Source: Ignelater luminosus
Taxonomy: Eukaryota; Arthropoda; Insecta; Coleoptera; Elateridae
NCBI GenBank assembly: GCA_011009095.1
Contig: VTPC01090904.1
Location: 91,379 to 155,378 of the forward strand
Length of the DNA stretch: 64,000 nucleotides
Direction of reading: 5' to 3'
The translations under genes were made by a program, and so were the position numbers. The notes below the pieces were generated by a model that had not been told where the DNA came from, did not search any database, and worked only from the letters and a program-made list of their open reading frames with translations. Below are positions 34,691-45,289 of this stretch, one piece after another (the first letter of the stretch is position 1; each line of letters starts with the position of its first letter).

Positions 34691-34699
34691 AATCAGCTG

Positions 34700-36080
34700 T
34701 GCCATAACCTAAATAATAGAAACTCTTAGAGCAGACGGAAGTCGTTTACAGTCAAATCCGTTCGATGATCTTGAATTTTTTATTCTGCGATCTGCAATTA
34801 ATGTTGGCAAGTCAGAAAAACAACTTGAAGTTTGATATTCAGGATGACTCCGTTTTAAATGACCTGCTACAGTTACAATCATAAAATTTGCACAGAGTTT
34901 TCGGACTTCTGAACACATTGGAATGAATACTATACACGCCAGAGTGATACTTGTCCCAGTTGTGTAATAGTGCTGTCGATCTTATTTTAGAAATTAAAAC
35001 GTCCCCTGAGATTTTTAAATCGTTTGGTATTATTCCAGAAGCATTACGGGTCTCTAATGAATTTCTTCAAAACTGACACTAACCGGCGTTTTATTCGAAT
35101 ATTTGCAAAGGTTAGTCATCGGATAATGCCAATATGCCTTATGAAAAGTTGACATAATCTTCTTCCAAGTGGAACCTTACAGCTGAGTCTTCTGGCATTT
35201 CTTCTATGGATTGCTCCCCAGTACCGAGTCTCACGGTTGACCCAATAAGTTGCACGAAATATACTTCTTTCATCTGTCATGGCGAACTGATCTTTAGAAA
35301 TTCTTTAACTGGGGCACCCTAAAATACGATACAACCACCCAGGTATTGCTTTTCTAGTTCAGTCATTGTTCTCATCAAATTCTTGACGATAGGGTTATGC
35401 GAATGTGATTCCGTCATTAAGTGTGCAAACAATTTAGAAGCACCCATTTTCATTACCTGTCTTTTTTGCCTACTTTCCAACATCATTTCAAAATTTCCTT
35501 TTGGGATTTCGGCTTTTAACACCGTCAAGAACTAGAACATGCTGAATACCCACAACATGTCTCTTTTTATCATTGCTTGCTGTGTTAGACCATTGCCTAA
35601 AAAAACCATACATTTGTCTATTTAGTCATACTTTCTTCAAAACCAAACAATATATGGATATATTTTACTAGAACTTTGTGAAAAGCCATTACTGTGTAAC
35701 TCTTCTAGAAGCTGTTGTTAATACTTCCCAATAGTGTTCTTTGTAAGGTATTACTTGTTTGTCTTAACTAACTATAGTACGATTTAGGTCTTTCTTAAAA
35801 CTATTTTGTTGTAAATTAGCTACTGCCTGTAGTTACACCCATTTGTGGTATTTGAGCTTGACCCTGTCGGAAGCTTTCTAATTTCGTAGGGGAATAACTC
35901 TTACATAAAAATATGTAATTCACGAAACCATCTATTGCAATGGCAAGAAGTAATTCAACAATATTGAAATTACGATCTTTCCCACAATAATTTGATTGAG
36001 ATTCTAAAGCTTTTTTTCTTTCAGTTTCTTTTATTTTTAAGCGAACAATTAATTCAATCTCAAAATCCATACACAAATCG
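34700..36080 (-). pseudogene. Unrecognised decayed coding region, weak evidence
   Basis: Several minus-strand pieces read like protein rather than noise. 35816-36076 contains 'CGKDRNFNIVELLLAIAIDG'. 35319-35528 contains 'EIPKGNFEMMLESRQKRQVM' and 'SKLFAHLMTESHSHNPIVKN'. 35200-35290 contains 'SIFRATYWVNRETRYWGAIH'. 34709-34918 contains 'VAGHLKRSHPEYQTSS', vaguely like the His part of a BED zinc finger. They lie in the same orientation within 1.4 kb, in changing frames. I cannot name the family. A hAT-like or other BED-finger transposon is one possibility, but it is speculation. Confidence 0.3.
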
Positions 36081-36410
36081 CTTTAATTGTACCTGTATTT
36101 GGTGTTTTATGTATTCAACCAGTTCAACAATAATATTTCAAGAACATTCAAGATACCCACCATTTTGTTTTCTCATATGCAAGGGAATTACGCAGCAGGA
36201 ATTGACAGTACATCACTGGTCCCTAAACTTATACTGGAGAAGTGGAATTATCGAAGGGCTTTCTCGAAAATTCTTCATCGCCTGATTTGTAACTGCAGAA
36301 ACGCTCATTAAAAAAAGACAACTCTGATTAATAATAATTTCAAGATTTTCTCTAGAGAAATGTATGTCTTCTCTCTTTTTCTCTTTTGCTGCATGGCTGT
36401 TTGTGGAGTT
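36080..36410. other. No gene seen between two decayed elements
   Basis: Overlapping plus-strand frames (35992-36285 and 36087-36311) have no motif. The lower end of the Jockey-type ORF1 copy B begins just after this. Confidence 0.35.
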
Positions 36411-36419
36411 CCTAGCTTA

Positions 36420-38126
36420 AACTGTAATCTCCTTCATCATGTTTCGGATCGTGGTTATGGGTTTATGTTGGGCTGGTGATAGCCCGTTGCATATTTTGCT
36501 TGCTACATAGATTTATTCTAGGAGCACTGTAAGAGTTCCGGAACATAAGAATGCTTTAGAGACACCTTTATTGGAGAGGGCGTCAAGTGCGATAGAGAGC
36601 ACTCTCATTAAGGTTTCACGACACTTAGTGTTGGTTGCGTTTTCCAGGAGTTGTTTGAAGAAAGGTAGATTGGCAGGTTGGGGAGTCTTCAGACTGTGCT
36701 GTAGTTGAAGTAGTGGGAGATGTTGCGACTACTTCGCTATAGAATTTTACGATATGGGACGGGCTGGGTGGTAGATACGTATTTTGATGCGGATGGTGAC
36801 TCTCCCCAGTTGGGTCAGGGGGCTTCTTGGGAAATCTGGAATATCCGTGATAACTGGCTGGATGCTGTCCACCACAGTTTGCACAGGTGGCCGAGTGATG
36901 ATCATCAGTGCATTTAACGCATCGAGGAGCAAAGTGACAGGTGCTGGAGGCCGTGACATGAACCAAACAAGTATAATCGCTTAAGTTTAACTTTTTCGGA
37001 TGGAGGATGTTACTATTACGGGGATAGTAGAGAGCGTAATGTCATTAGATGGGACGCTCTCTGCGATGTTTTGCGAAATCCAAAGATAAGGATCTCGCTC
37101 AATCCAAATTTAAATGTGAATGGTGAAAGCCCTGAGTGATGGTGAACGGCTTCTTGCGCGGGGTTTAGCTCTCGATGTGTAGGAAGAGGACAGTTTTCAA
37201 ATTCCATATTTCTTTCACTTCTAGAGATCTTGCTAGATTAACTAGCAGTGGGGGGTGGGACAGCGTCCTTTACCCACTTTAATTCGAATTTCAGAGGTTA
37301 CCTGAAAGCCATTGGCTTGAAGATCGTTCTTGACGTCATTGGTATCAATCTCGGATAGGATGTCGCGGAGGATTATCCGCAGCGGCTTTTCCGTAGGGAG
37401 TTGATATGTGAAAAAAATCTATTTTAGCCTCGTCAAGGAAGTAGTCCTATATCGTGGTTGGCTGAATTTCTTCGTTTGTGTTTTTTTGCCTTGGTGAAAT
37501 TGAGTTTTAGGCGGTTGATTTTGCTAGATAGGAACGTCCATCTTTCTTCGGTTTTAATAGCAATCGCTGAAGTTCGTATTCGTTTGTGGCTCGCAGGTGG
37601 CTTCAGCTTCCATATTGTTGTTGTCATCGGCTTCCATATTTTCATCAAAGATTTCAAATTTGTTTGCGACGGTAACCTCGCTTTTCTCGTCGGGTTCGTG
37701 TCGTATTCGCTTGCAAGATTTTTTGTGTTTTACTGTTTGGGGGTCCTTGGTGGAGGAAATTGGATGTTTTCCGGCGGGGGAGTCACTGATAATGGTAAAG
37801 GGATTTTCATTCGCGTTTGAAGAGTCTTCCAGTTGTTTATGTTTCATGGGTTTGTCTTCTTCGGGGCAAGCGCATGGGTTTGATGAATCACTGGTTTGTG
37901 GTTTGGGGTTTCGTCTTGAAAGAGTCTAACCGTTTCTCTTGTTTCATTAGATGTTTCTCGTCCTTGTCGGTGCTGAGGTTTTCCATAGATAATGTACTGC
38001 TGGTGATTGGGGTGTGATGGGTCTGCAAGGTAAGATACTTTCCCAGTCTAACACTTGCATACTTGTTTACGTTGATGGCGAATTTTTAAGTTCTACGTCG
38101 GAAAGATCTTCTACTTGTACTGACAT
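36420..38126 (-). pseudogene. Jockey-type LINE ORF1 (gag-like), copy B
   Basis: Same type of RNA-binding ORF1 as at 8.0-9.2 kb. The ATG at 38126 (minus) opens 'MSVQVEDLSDVELKN' and continues 'NVNKYASVRLGKYL', parallel to the other copy. A hydrophilic N-terminal region (37847-37554) includes 'SDSPAGKHPISSTKD' and 'NKFEIFDENMEAD'. The lead-in to the knuckles reads 'KPLRIILRDILSEID' then 'NDVKNDLQANGFQV' (about 37415-37280). The zinc-knuckle part (36966-36700) reads 'CVKCTDDHHSATC' and 'CANCGGQHPASYHGY', then a proline-rich tail. The end reads 'LSIALDALSNKG' and 'TLTVLLE', then TAA at about 36507-36509, followed within 1-2 bases by what would be the ORF2 start. The plus-strand frames 37458-37820 and 37597-37929 are antisense shadows. 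ORF2 is absent beyond a possible 'CNGLSP' at its beginning. Confidence 0.8.
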
Positions 38127-38129
38127 TTC

Positions 38130-38870
38130 TTGGGTCTCACTTTACTGACTGGGGGACAGGGCTTGCGATTCTTCAAACATCTTTTGCGGACAAGGTTTCA
38201 TTGTTACTTTAAAAAACTTTGTTACTTAGTAAGTTTGTAAGATTCCAAAGTAATTTTCAACATTGGGAGAACATTAAAACGCTTGGATAATGACTAAATT
38301 TCAAAGATATTTAAACAACTGATTTGAAGATTTTTCTTCTATTGCTGAAAATTCTTCGGCTTGCCGTTGAATAAGACGTTAAGGACAGTGCTTATTGGCC
38401 TATTGTACACTTGAGCTAAATTTATTTTTAGTTGCTCTTCAAACTATAACATTTGATAGTATTTTAAGGCTTTTCTAATTTTTGGAACTGTAATTTAGCT
38501 ATTATGCAATTTCAGTTTCTATTTTGGGGTAAGCTTTAGTTGTCGAAAAATCATGTTTTGACCTAACACACTAAGAGAATTGCTTACTTTGGATATACTT
38601 GAAAACTTGCTACCAAACCTTTATTTTTTCCTTGGAGTTTTTTTACAAAAACTGAGGAACAGTGGAAAAGAGCGCTAAAAACAGATCCTTTATGTTAAGG
38701 ACATTATAACAACATCATGACATAAATGCAATCACTATAACTATTCAATCTCACATTCTGTACAAAATCAAATCAATGAAACCATAGAATAATCCTTTAC
38801 TTTGCGATAATTAGCAGAATATATCTCTTAACCTTTGGCTCGGTGCATTCGTTTTCTTCCTTCTGCTTCA
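38130..38870. other. No gene seen; possible 5' leader of the minus-strand LINE at its left end
   Basis: A minus-strand frame continues a few residues above the ORF1 ATG ('CPQKMFEESQALSPSQ' then stop, about 38200-38150), which could be untranslated leader. The rest is AT-rich with no motif. Confidence 0.4.
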
Positions 38871-38879
38871 AAGGGCTTG

Positions 38880-39270
38880 CGTGCAAAATATTTTCTAAGT
38901 GGACCTGCCGGTGTCTGACGACACCTGTGTGCGTTGTTGAAAACAGGAACGTCTATTTGCCTAAGAGCTGGTCTAACTTCCTTGCCATGACTAAAAACAA
39001 GATTGATCCTTGGCGTTTTCTCAGCATTGATGTGTTACCTAAATCTTTTGGAAATTTTTTTTGTAATTGTTGCTATTGGTCTTGAAGATGAACGAAAGGT
39101 TAATTTGATGTCGTCAGAGATACCTTTGAGAGCACCACATGAGGAGGCTGACACACGAGTCGTGTTGCATAATACCAACAGCACCGCTGACTTTTTCTTG
39201 ATATATCTCCTTGCTTGTGACCCACCATTTTTGCAGGCTCAAATGCAGATGCCTTTGGATGGTGTGTGAT
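38880..39270 (+). pseudogene. Fragment of a multicopy animal protein family with an HEEADTR motif
   Basis: Two plus-strand frames carry consecutive parts: 'NVYLPKSWSNFLAMTKNKID' (38943-39006), then 'FVIVAIGLEDERKVNL' (about 39057-39110), then 'LRAPHEEADTRVVLHN' (39127-39174). In relatives I remember, a phrase like 'LPxSWxxFLxLxENKxDLxxFL' is followed by 'VVAGGFxDExxV' and then 'HEEADTRxxLHA', in that order and spacing. The family is of unknown function and occurs in many copies in invertebrate genomes, so a transposon origin is likely but not proven here. At least one frameshift (near 39040) separates the halves, and the part after 39180 is not readable. Confidence 0.5.
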
Positions 39271-39279
39271 ACTGCAGCA

Positions 39280-41150
39280 GAACAAAAAATACGTATCAGT
39301 TCACAATGTCTGTAGATTCTGTTTAGTATTTACTGCAAATACATCAAAATACACAAAAGAAAAATTCTTTTGTGCAAAAGTAAGAAACAAATGGGGTTGT
39401 AATTATAACACCATAAGAGTGAATTATAACCACATTAATATTAATAACAAAGTTTTGAGCAAGATTTCCATATAAATTCGTTAATGGACAAAATTTCCTC
39501 CGAAACGAGGCTTCCTACTCTATAATACCCAAGAAAAACTTAAACGACCGCCCTTATGTTTTAAAACTTCCACGTCGAAATATGAAACCCATCCTAAATT
39601 ATTCCAAAACTATGAACACTTATCTCAGTTTCAAGCATGCAACCTCAAAACTTTAAATCTAAGGTCTTCACTATTACCCCTCGAAAAGTTTATTTTCAAC
39701 TCCGAATTTGGAAACCCTTTTAAGATATCAGATTTCATAATTCAGTATGGAACCGTTGTAAATTGCTAGATTAATTTTACAATTTCGGCCCTTAATTCAC
39801 ACGCTCGCCGGCGTGTGAAAATCATACAATTACGAAATGAGAGGAGGAATGCTTGTATATTATATGTTTCCAACCGTAATCGATAATTTTGTGTTAGCCT
39901 TTGTCCGTTCTCGCAAAATGTCGTTTAATATTTACCTTGCACACAATATACAGTAAATACAAATCTACTTTAAACTTTAATTAATAAAACATGAAGAATG
40001 ACGTGTTTCTAAATAGGCGGCTACAGTAACAGAGCATGTAATTCAGGAACAGTGACGTCAGATCAAACACACGGGTAAATGAATAGGGGGTGGCGCTATT
40101 TTAACTTACGATCACAATAAGGCAAACTTCCCCCAGCTATAAACAACAGAGAGGCTGCCTTCGTTAACAACCACCGCATGAACAAACTGTGAGTGATGGC
40201 AAAGATTTAATGCCTCTACTGCGAATTATGTACGAAAATCCTTTAACAATACGGAAATGTATAGCTGCAAGACTTCTTACCTATTTTGTTCGTGTATACG
40301 TTTTAAAGTACGCCTTTTACGCGTTACGAACGGTGTGTACGTGAAAGATAAGATCCCTAAGCTGTTTTTATTAATTCTCGGTGGAATTTATTACGCGCCT
40401 TTTTTATTATTAATATAGGCGTACATGAGGTTCTTAACGTGCCTCCCGACATTGTCGTCATTGTTTGTCTTTTATAAGGTTTCTTTGCTTTATTGGTTAC
40501 AGAATGTTTAATGTTAACCATTGTTTGGCATTTTCCTGTAGATATTACAATCTATTTACCTTGCATTTATTTTCTGTCGCAATTAATTTTATCAGAACAT
40601 CAAGTAATGGGTAATGAAATTAATAAATTACACTTTACTTACAGATGAAGAGGCTTGCGTATGAAAAGGGTGAATTTGATACTAAAAGTAAATAATGCTT
40701 TATCCGGAGCAAGCACTGCTTATTTATCTTTAAGCAAAATATATGCAATGCTTGTTTGTAATAATTAATATCCGGCATACAATGCATGCTTCCGTACAGA
40801 AAGTACCCAACTTTACGAGAATATTGATCTAATACACTGCTGTACAAATAAATTTCATTAAGTAAACAAACAATTTCTTGCACGGTTAATTGAATAACTG
40901 TTAATGAATAACAGGAGATTCTAAACTATTTATGTTACTTAATTCAGATTAAATTGCAGTTTTCTGTTTAATATGTTCATGCAGTAGTTCTAATAATATG
41001 CAGTACAAGGATCAGTGTTGTTAGTTTAGATAAACGCAATGTGCATTTCTAACATATTTTAACTATCTGTTAGATTTCTTAAGTCTGTTAGTTCATCTTC
41101 AAGAAATTTAAATCCGTATTTGAATGTAGCCATTACTTCCATTACAAACA
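39280..41150. other. No gene seen; AT-rich interval
   Basis: Open frames 39266-39475 (plus) and 40635-40883 (minus) are low in information and unrecognised. Nothing repeated inside the window was found here. Confidence 0.45.
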
Positions 41151-41207
41151 CTGACAGGTAGGTGCAGGTGCACTGGGCTTTGTCCAGGGTGTATATGCTG
41201 CGAGTTA

Positions 41208-41440
41208 GCTTTCCCCAAGGGTCTATCCTCTCATCCTACTTAATTAATCTTCTTCTGTCTTGACATCCCGTGTCTCGAGGCCCTAAACGCCCAAACCTAT
41301 CGTAATTCGTCGACGACACCGTTCTTTGCCGAGAAATCGAGAATCTAGCTTTCAAATTGAAACTGGTGATTTAGTTTCGAAAGTGGAGAACAGATCAAAC
41401 CTACAAAAAATCAAATTTTCACTGTCTGCTGCTGCGCACC
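41208..41440 (+). pseudogene. LINE reverse-transcriptase fragment (palm motifs B' and C)
   Basis: One plus-strand frame reads 'LRVSFPQGSILSSYLINLLL', a stop, then 'FVDDTVLCREIENLAFKLKL', a stop, then 'FRKWRTDQT'. This is the GxPQGSxLSP...(F/Y)xDDTxL...W pattern of Jockey-group reverse transcriptases. The catalytic DD pair is kept, while Pro of LSP is changed. The rest of the protein is not recognisable on either side. It ends before a run of ten A at about 41666. Confidence 0.65.
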
Positions 41441-41559
41441 TTCATCGGACTCGTAATCGATTACTATCGATTCACAATTTTTTGCAACCATTTCGCCATT
41501 TGCGATCGTTAGACTCCAGCAGAATGAAAAAGCCGGTTGCGGGAGAATATTTTGCCTAG

Positions 41560-42590
41560 AACGCTTCCACTTTACCTAGAACGTGTGTGGCCTTACCAGC
41601 GGTCAATATGTGCGCAGGGCAAAGCAAAGAGATTCTCAAAATCCTCCACTTCTGAGAGGATAATTTAAAAAAAAAACGCCGCCTTCACGAGGCGGGCCAA
41701 ATCCCTGACTCTCTAGTTGGTTGGCATCTTTCCTATTTACTAATAACCCATCCGCAACACCCTTACTCACCCACGTAGTTAGCGCTCTTCGCACGGTGGT
41801 GCATTAAGAAGGTCAAGGGATACTTAAGCTCCGAGGTTTTACAGTGGTTTTTCTTAGTTGTAAAGGCAAATGTTGGAACAGTAATTTAAATCAACAGCGT
41901 TTTCTTCATCTCTGCCACGTTGCTGCATTGTCACCGCATTCTTACATAACTTTGCGTGTTATGCCACCTTCTGACACATTAAAAACGCATATGCTTTTTA
42001 CCATTCTGACTGAAGAAAAGGAACTCTTACGATGCAAGCAATCTTGATTTAGTTGCTTGTTTTCCACTACAAACCTACATAATGATCTGTGGTTAGACAC
42101 AGACAGACAGACAGAGAGTTTAACGAGGGCCTAAAAGTCATTAATCGACAATTTCACCCTCTCATCATCTAGAAATTTTATAAGCTACCATTTATCTATG
42201 CTTGCTTATACCTCACAGAGCGTTTTCGTTACTAATGCCTAACTTGCTATTGCATGTCAGAAATGGAGAACTTCTTGTGGTTGTTGGCAAACTATGTCAT
42301 ATTGAAATAAGGTGACATGTCTAATTTTATGATGTGTTATACAATAAAAATGAAAAACCTTGAAACTTACGTTTTCAAGATCTAAGTAGAATTATTCTGT
42401 AAAACATCAGTTACCAGTCTTCATAATTACACAGAAGGTTTCTTTAGTTTTCTTTTTCCTGAGGCTGTATAGAATACTGTACGTATTTCTATTGTAAATG
42501 GAATAAATGCAACTGTAATTTGCAGCCTTGTAATTGAAGCCCTGTAGCTATGAACTTAAGCTGAAAAGTTCAAATTTGTTATTAGTATAA
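41560..42590. other. No gene seen; short (AGAC)n tract
   Basis: The frame 41844-42047 is unrecognised. A tetranucleotide run '(agac)' of about five units lies at 42095-42116. The rest is ordinary AT-rich sequence. Confidence 0.4.
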
Positions 42591-42599
42591 TGCACTGTA

Positions 42600-43270
42600 C
42601 AAATAATGCTCTACCATCTATGCAAAGAGTCATTGTACTGGGAACCATTCATGAGAAATATCCAGTCACAGAGTAAATCCACGTGTACGCCGATGGCTCG
42701 GCGCTTGATGCTCGTGGTAATGGGAGCGCAGGAGTCTACGCAGATAACTTCCAGGTCTTGGAGGCAGTCGGGGCATACCTCAAATTTTGATGGAGAGGTA
42801 AAGGCTGTCTTCCTAGTCCTTAAACGCCTTAAAGTTGAGCGTGGAAATAAAGCTGTTGTTTTTACGGATTCCCAGACAGCTATTCCGGCTCTCACGTCCC
42901 CGTAAACTGTAACTGTAATTGATGTCAGAGTTGATAGGGTCTGGGTGGACTATCTGCTTACAGTTGATCCCTAGTCATTGTGGAATCAGGGGAAACGCGG
43001 AAGCTGATAGACTGGCAAAAAGTGTTCTGAGAAGCAGCAACCCCAGGTACCCTTGGAACTCAGCATAGCAAAAGGACTGCTCAAAGGAGCACTAAGGAGT
43101 GAAGTGGAAGCCAGACCGTGGCCTGCATCAGACTGCACACAGAGGACGACTATTTGCATCACACCTCTATCGCATAGGCGTCGTCAACACTCTTTTATGC
43201 GTACTGTGTGGCGGACAGGACGTGACTGGTGCGTGCTTTAACGATTGCACAATTACGATTGCCAGAACGG
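42600..43270 (+). pseudogene. RNase H domain and C-terminal part of a LINE ORF2
   Basis: The plus strand first reads 'IHVYADGSALDARGNGSAGV' then 'YADNFQVLEAVGAYLKF' (about 42677-42790). A frame change follows, then 'DGEVKAVFLVLKRLK' and 'NKAVVFTDSQTAIPALTSP' (42797-42902). The DGS, E and TDS acidic residues of RNase H are all visible. Another change leads to 'LQLIPSHCGIRGNAEADRLA', where relatives read 'WIPSHCGIxGNExADxLAK' (about 42958-43017). The C-terminal part 'GRLFASHLYRIGV' with 'LLCVLCGG' (43145-43215) corresponds to the Cys/His tail of RNase H-bearing LINEs. The upstream RT domain is not here. The minus-strand frame 42611-42895 is a shadow. Confidence 0.75.
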
Positions 43271-43584
43271 GTGCTTGTGTTTGTAACAACCTACGTGTTG
43301 TTGATATCCAACATCAAAATTTCTAAGCGTTTGGTTAATGTATAGTACTAAGAGAAGGGTGCTTCTTATGAATGCCAATTTTAAATAATTTTATTTTAAA
43401 TTAATTTAATGGTTACTTATCAACATAGTAATTACTGCAAAATGCATATTTTTCTAGAATTTCAGTTTTGATGTACAACAGTGATGTAAGAGCTAAAGCA
43501 TTCAAGTTGACACTTGCAAGCTAACGTGATCTCTTATAAAGAGTGGCTGCTGTATGTTTTTTGGCACACAAAATCAAAATGCCA

Positions 43585-43595
43585 GGTTCAAATCC
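43585..43595 (+). promoter_or_regulatory. Possible pol III B-box (GGTTCAAATCC)
   Basis: GGTTCAAATCC fits the tRNA B-box consensus exactly. A convincing A-box at the usual distance upstream is not seen ('agtggctgctgtatg' at about 43543 is a poor match). It could mark the head of a decayed tRNA-derived SINE next to the direct repeat that starts at 43680, or be chance. Confidence 0.25.
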
Positions 43596-43679
43596 AGCTA
43601 GCTAGTGATATTATTAGTTTTTCAATTTAGTTTACAAAAACAGTTTTTTATTTTCAGGAAAACTGAACGCCGATCTTGT

Positions 43680-43958
43680 ATCTGATTTTGTTTTACTGTT
43701 TAGATTTCTAGGACGAGAATTCATACTTGCAGATCATCATTGCCAGAATGACATTGTCGTGATTATTTCATCTGTAAGTAGCAAATATTGTAGATTTGCT
43801 ACTTACAGATAAAATAAGCTTGATAGTGTTTGGACATGTCTTTTCTAATATAGGAACAGAGATATTGTTTAGTAAATTTGTAGGTCAATATGAATATATG
43901 TATTTGATTTTTATTATTATTTATTTAAATAATTTTTTTTAATTGATTGATGTAGTTA
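43680..43958. repeat. Direct repeat unit 1 with internal hairpin
   Basis: Begins 'ctgattttgttttactgttt' and ends in the AT-rich 'attgattgatg'. It is repeated in the same orientation at 44635-44912. From 'gattatttcatctgtaagta' to 'tcaatatgaatatatgt', about 150 bases, the two copies differ at only a handful of positions by my reading. The flanks of the copies are less similar. The unit contains a perfect 17-bp hairpin (43770-43810). It resembles a terminal repeat of a non-autonomous element, because the two units bracket a satellite block. Confidence 0.75.
43770..43810. repeat. Perfect hairpin, 17-bp arms, 7-base loop
   Basis: ATCTGTAAGTAGCAAAT (43770-43786), loop ATTGTAG, then the exact complement ATTTGCTACTTACAGAT (43794-43810). 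The second copy (44715-44755) has the same arms and loop with no change. Confidence 0.9.
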
Positions 43959-44004
43959 AAACTAGATATTTAAACTATACAAACTGTCATTGTAGCATGC
44001 CCTG

Positions 44005-44475
44005 AAGCAAACTCACATTCTTAAGCGTTCTGAGGTCTCTTAAAGAAGGTTAACACAGAGCAAAACCTGACCTGTTGAATGGTACAACCCAATGCTCCCT
44101 GAAGAAATTGATGGTGGTGCGAAATTCGATATTGTGCCACAACAGATGGCCTGCTAGAGGATGCAGCACAGCTCGTGTTTGTATTTAGCTTTTTAAGAAG
44201 GTTAATGCAGATAAAAGTCCGATCTTGGGTTACCAAAGGTGATTAGTTGAATGATTCAGCTTCACGTTCTCTGAATAAGTTAAATGTACACTAATTTAAT
44301 GTTGGAAGATGCAGCCCGATCCGTCTCTGTTTTTAGTTTTTCCTAAAGGATTAATAGAGGGCGAAACCTAGCTTGGATCACCAGAGGTGACCAATTGAGT
44401 GGCATAACCCGATGCTTTCCAAGAAAGTTAATTCTGTTGGGTACAGCCCAACTTTTATTTCAATTTAATCTTTAA
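44005..44475 (+). repeat. Degenerate satellite block 2
   Basis: Built from two alternating half-units of about 60-80 bases, each starting near 'aagaaggttaatg'. One half continues 'gagggcgaaacctga', 'cttggatcacca', 'gaggtgacc'. The other continues 'tagtgcgaaattcgat', 'ttgtgccacaaca', 'gatggcctg'. Starts are seen near 44045, 44105, 44195, 44275, 44345 and 44425. The block lies between the two hairpin-bearing direct repeats. The 71-codon minus-strand frame 44021-44236 is a by-product. Confidence 0.8.
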
Positions 44476-44634
44476 TCGCTTCTTGAATCTGCTTTGTAAA
44501 CAGTTCTACTCCAACGTCAAGCTGTTCTTTTGTTTTTAGCGGCACAGAATGGTTGATCATTGCTTCCAGTTTTTATTTGAAGCTTCCCAATCAGTCATTC
44601 TGTTTACTAGTTTAGGAGATCATAATAATAATAA

Positions 44635-44912
44635 TCTGATTTTGTTTTACTGTTTAGATTACTTAGATTACTTGCAGATTATCATTGCTAGATTGACATT
44701 GTTGTGATTATTTCATCTGTAAGTAGCAAATATTGTAGATTTGCTACTTACAGATAAAATAAGCTTGATAGTGTTTGGACACGTCTTTTCTAATATAGCA
44801 ACAGAGATATTGTTTAGTAAATTTGTAGGTCAATATGAATATATGTGTTTAATTTTTATTATTATTTATATAAATAATTTTTCTTAATTTGATTGATTGA
44901 TATTATGTTTTG
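44635..44912. repeat. Direct repeat unit 2 with internal hairpin
   Basis: Second copy of 43680-43958 in the same orientation, about 955 bases downstream. It is nearly identical in the central 150 bases and more diverged at both ends (for example 'agattacttagattacttgc' in place of 'agatttctaggacgagaatt'). Confidence 0.75.
44715..44755. repeat. Perfect hairpin, second copy
   Basis: The same 17-bp arms and 7-base ATTGTAG loop as at 43770-43810, both arms intact. Confidence 0.9.
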
Positions 44913-44959
44913 GTGGACAGCATACTGCGGCCACTATCACATTACAGTTTGCAGTCGTA

Positions 44960-45260
44960 GCTTGTATTTATTCTGTTTGCCAGCCCATTTCGTGATGGTG
45001 TGATATGGTCTTGTTGATTATTATTGCGCTGCTTTCTTTAGCTGCATTTTCTGGGTGGATTGGATGGTATACTAAATATTCAGTGAATTTGATGTATGAC
45101 TCCTTAGTGAAGTACGTTTCAGCTACGAGAAATATATCTATTTTTTCTACGTCTAGAAACACTTGAAGTTCTCTTTGGTGCTGTAGAAGGCCAATGGCTT
45201 TCTACTCCATTATTCTAAATTTTTTAGCCATTTCTGACTTTAGGTATCTTAGAAAATAGA
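44960..45260 (-). pseudogene. LINE endonuclease N-terminus, inverted
   Basis: Minus-strand reading of the start of a Jockey-type ORF2. 'LLQHQRELQVFLDVEKIDIF' is followed by 'LVAETYFTKESYIKF' and 'YLVYHPIHPENAAKES', then 'SAIIINKTISHH' (45195-44980). Relatives read 'WNANGLxxHxxELxxFLxxxxIDIxLIxETHFTxxSYIKxxxYxxYxxxHPDxxAxGGxAIxI', so the EN motif with the ETH Glu is present (here ETY). The fragment ends at about 44965, before the later endonuclease motifs. It abuts a reverse-transcriptase fragment in the opposite orientation. Confidence 0.75.
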
Positions 45261-45289
45261 AAGCTAAGATGTAGGTGGCAGGAAAGTAG

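Noticed and set aside
37458..37929. Overlapping plus-strand frames of 120 and 110 codons
   Set aside because: Antisense to Jockey-type ORF1 copy B.
42095..42116. (AGAC)n microsatellite as something notable
   Set aside because: A short simple repeat of about five units, unremarkable on its own.
44021..44236. Open frame of 71 codons on the minus strand
   Set aside because: Also a by-product of the satellite sequence.
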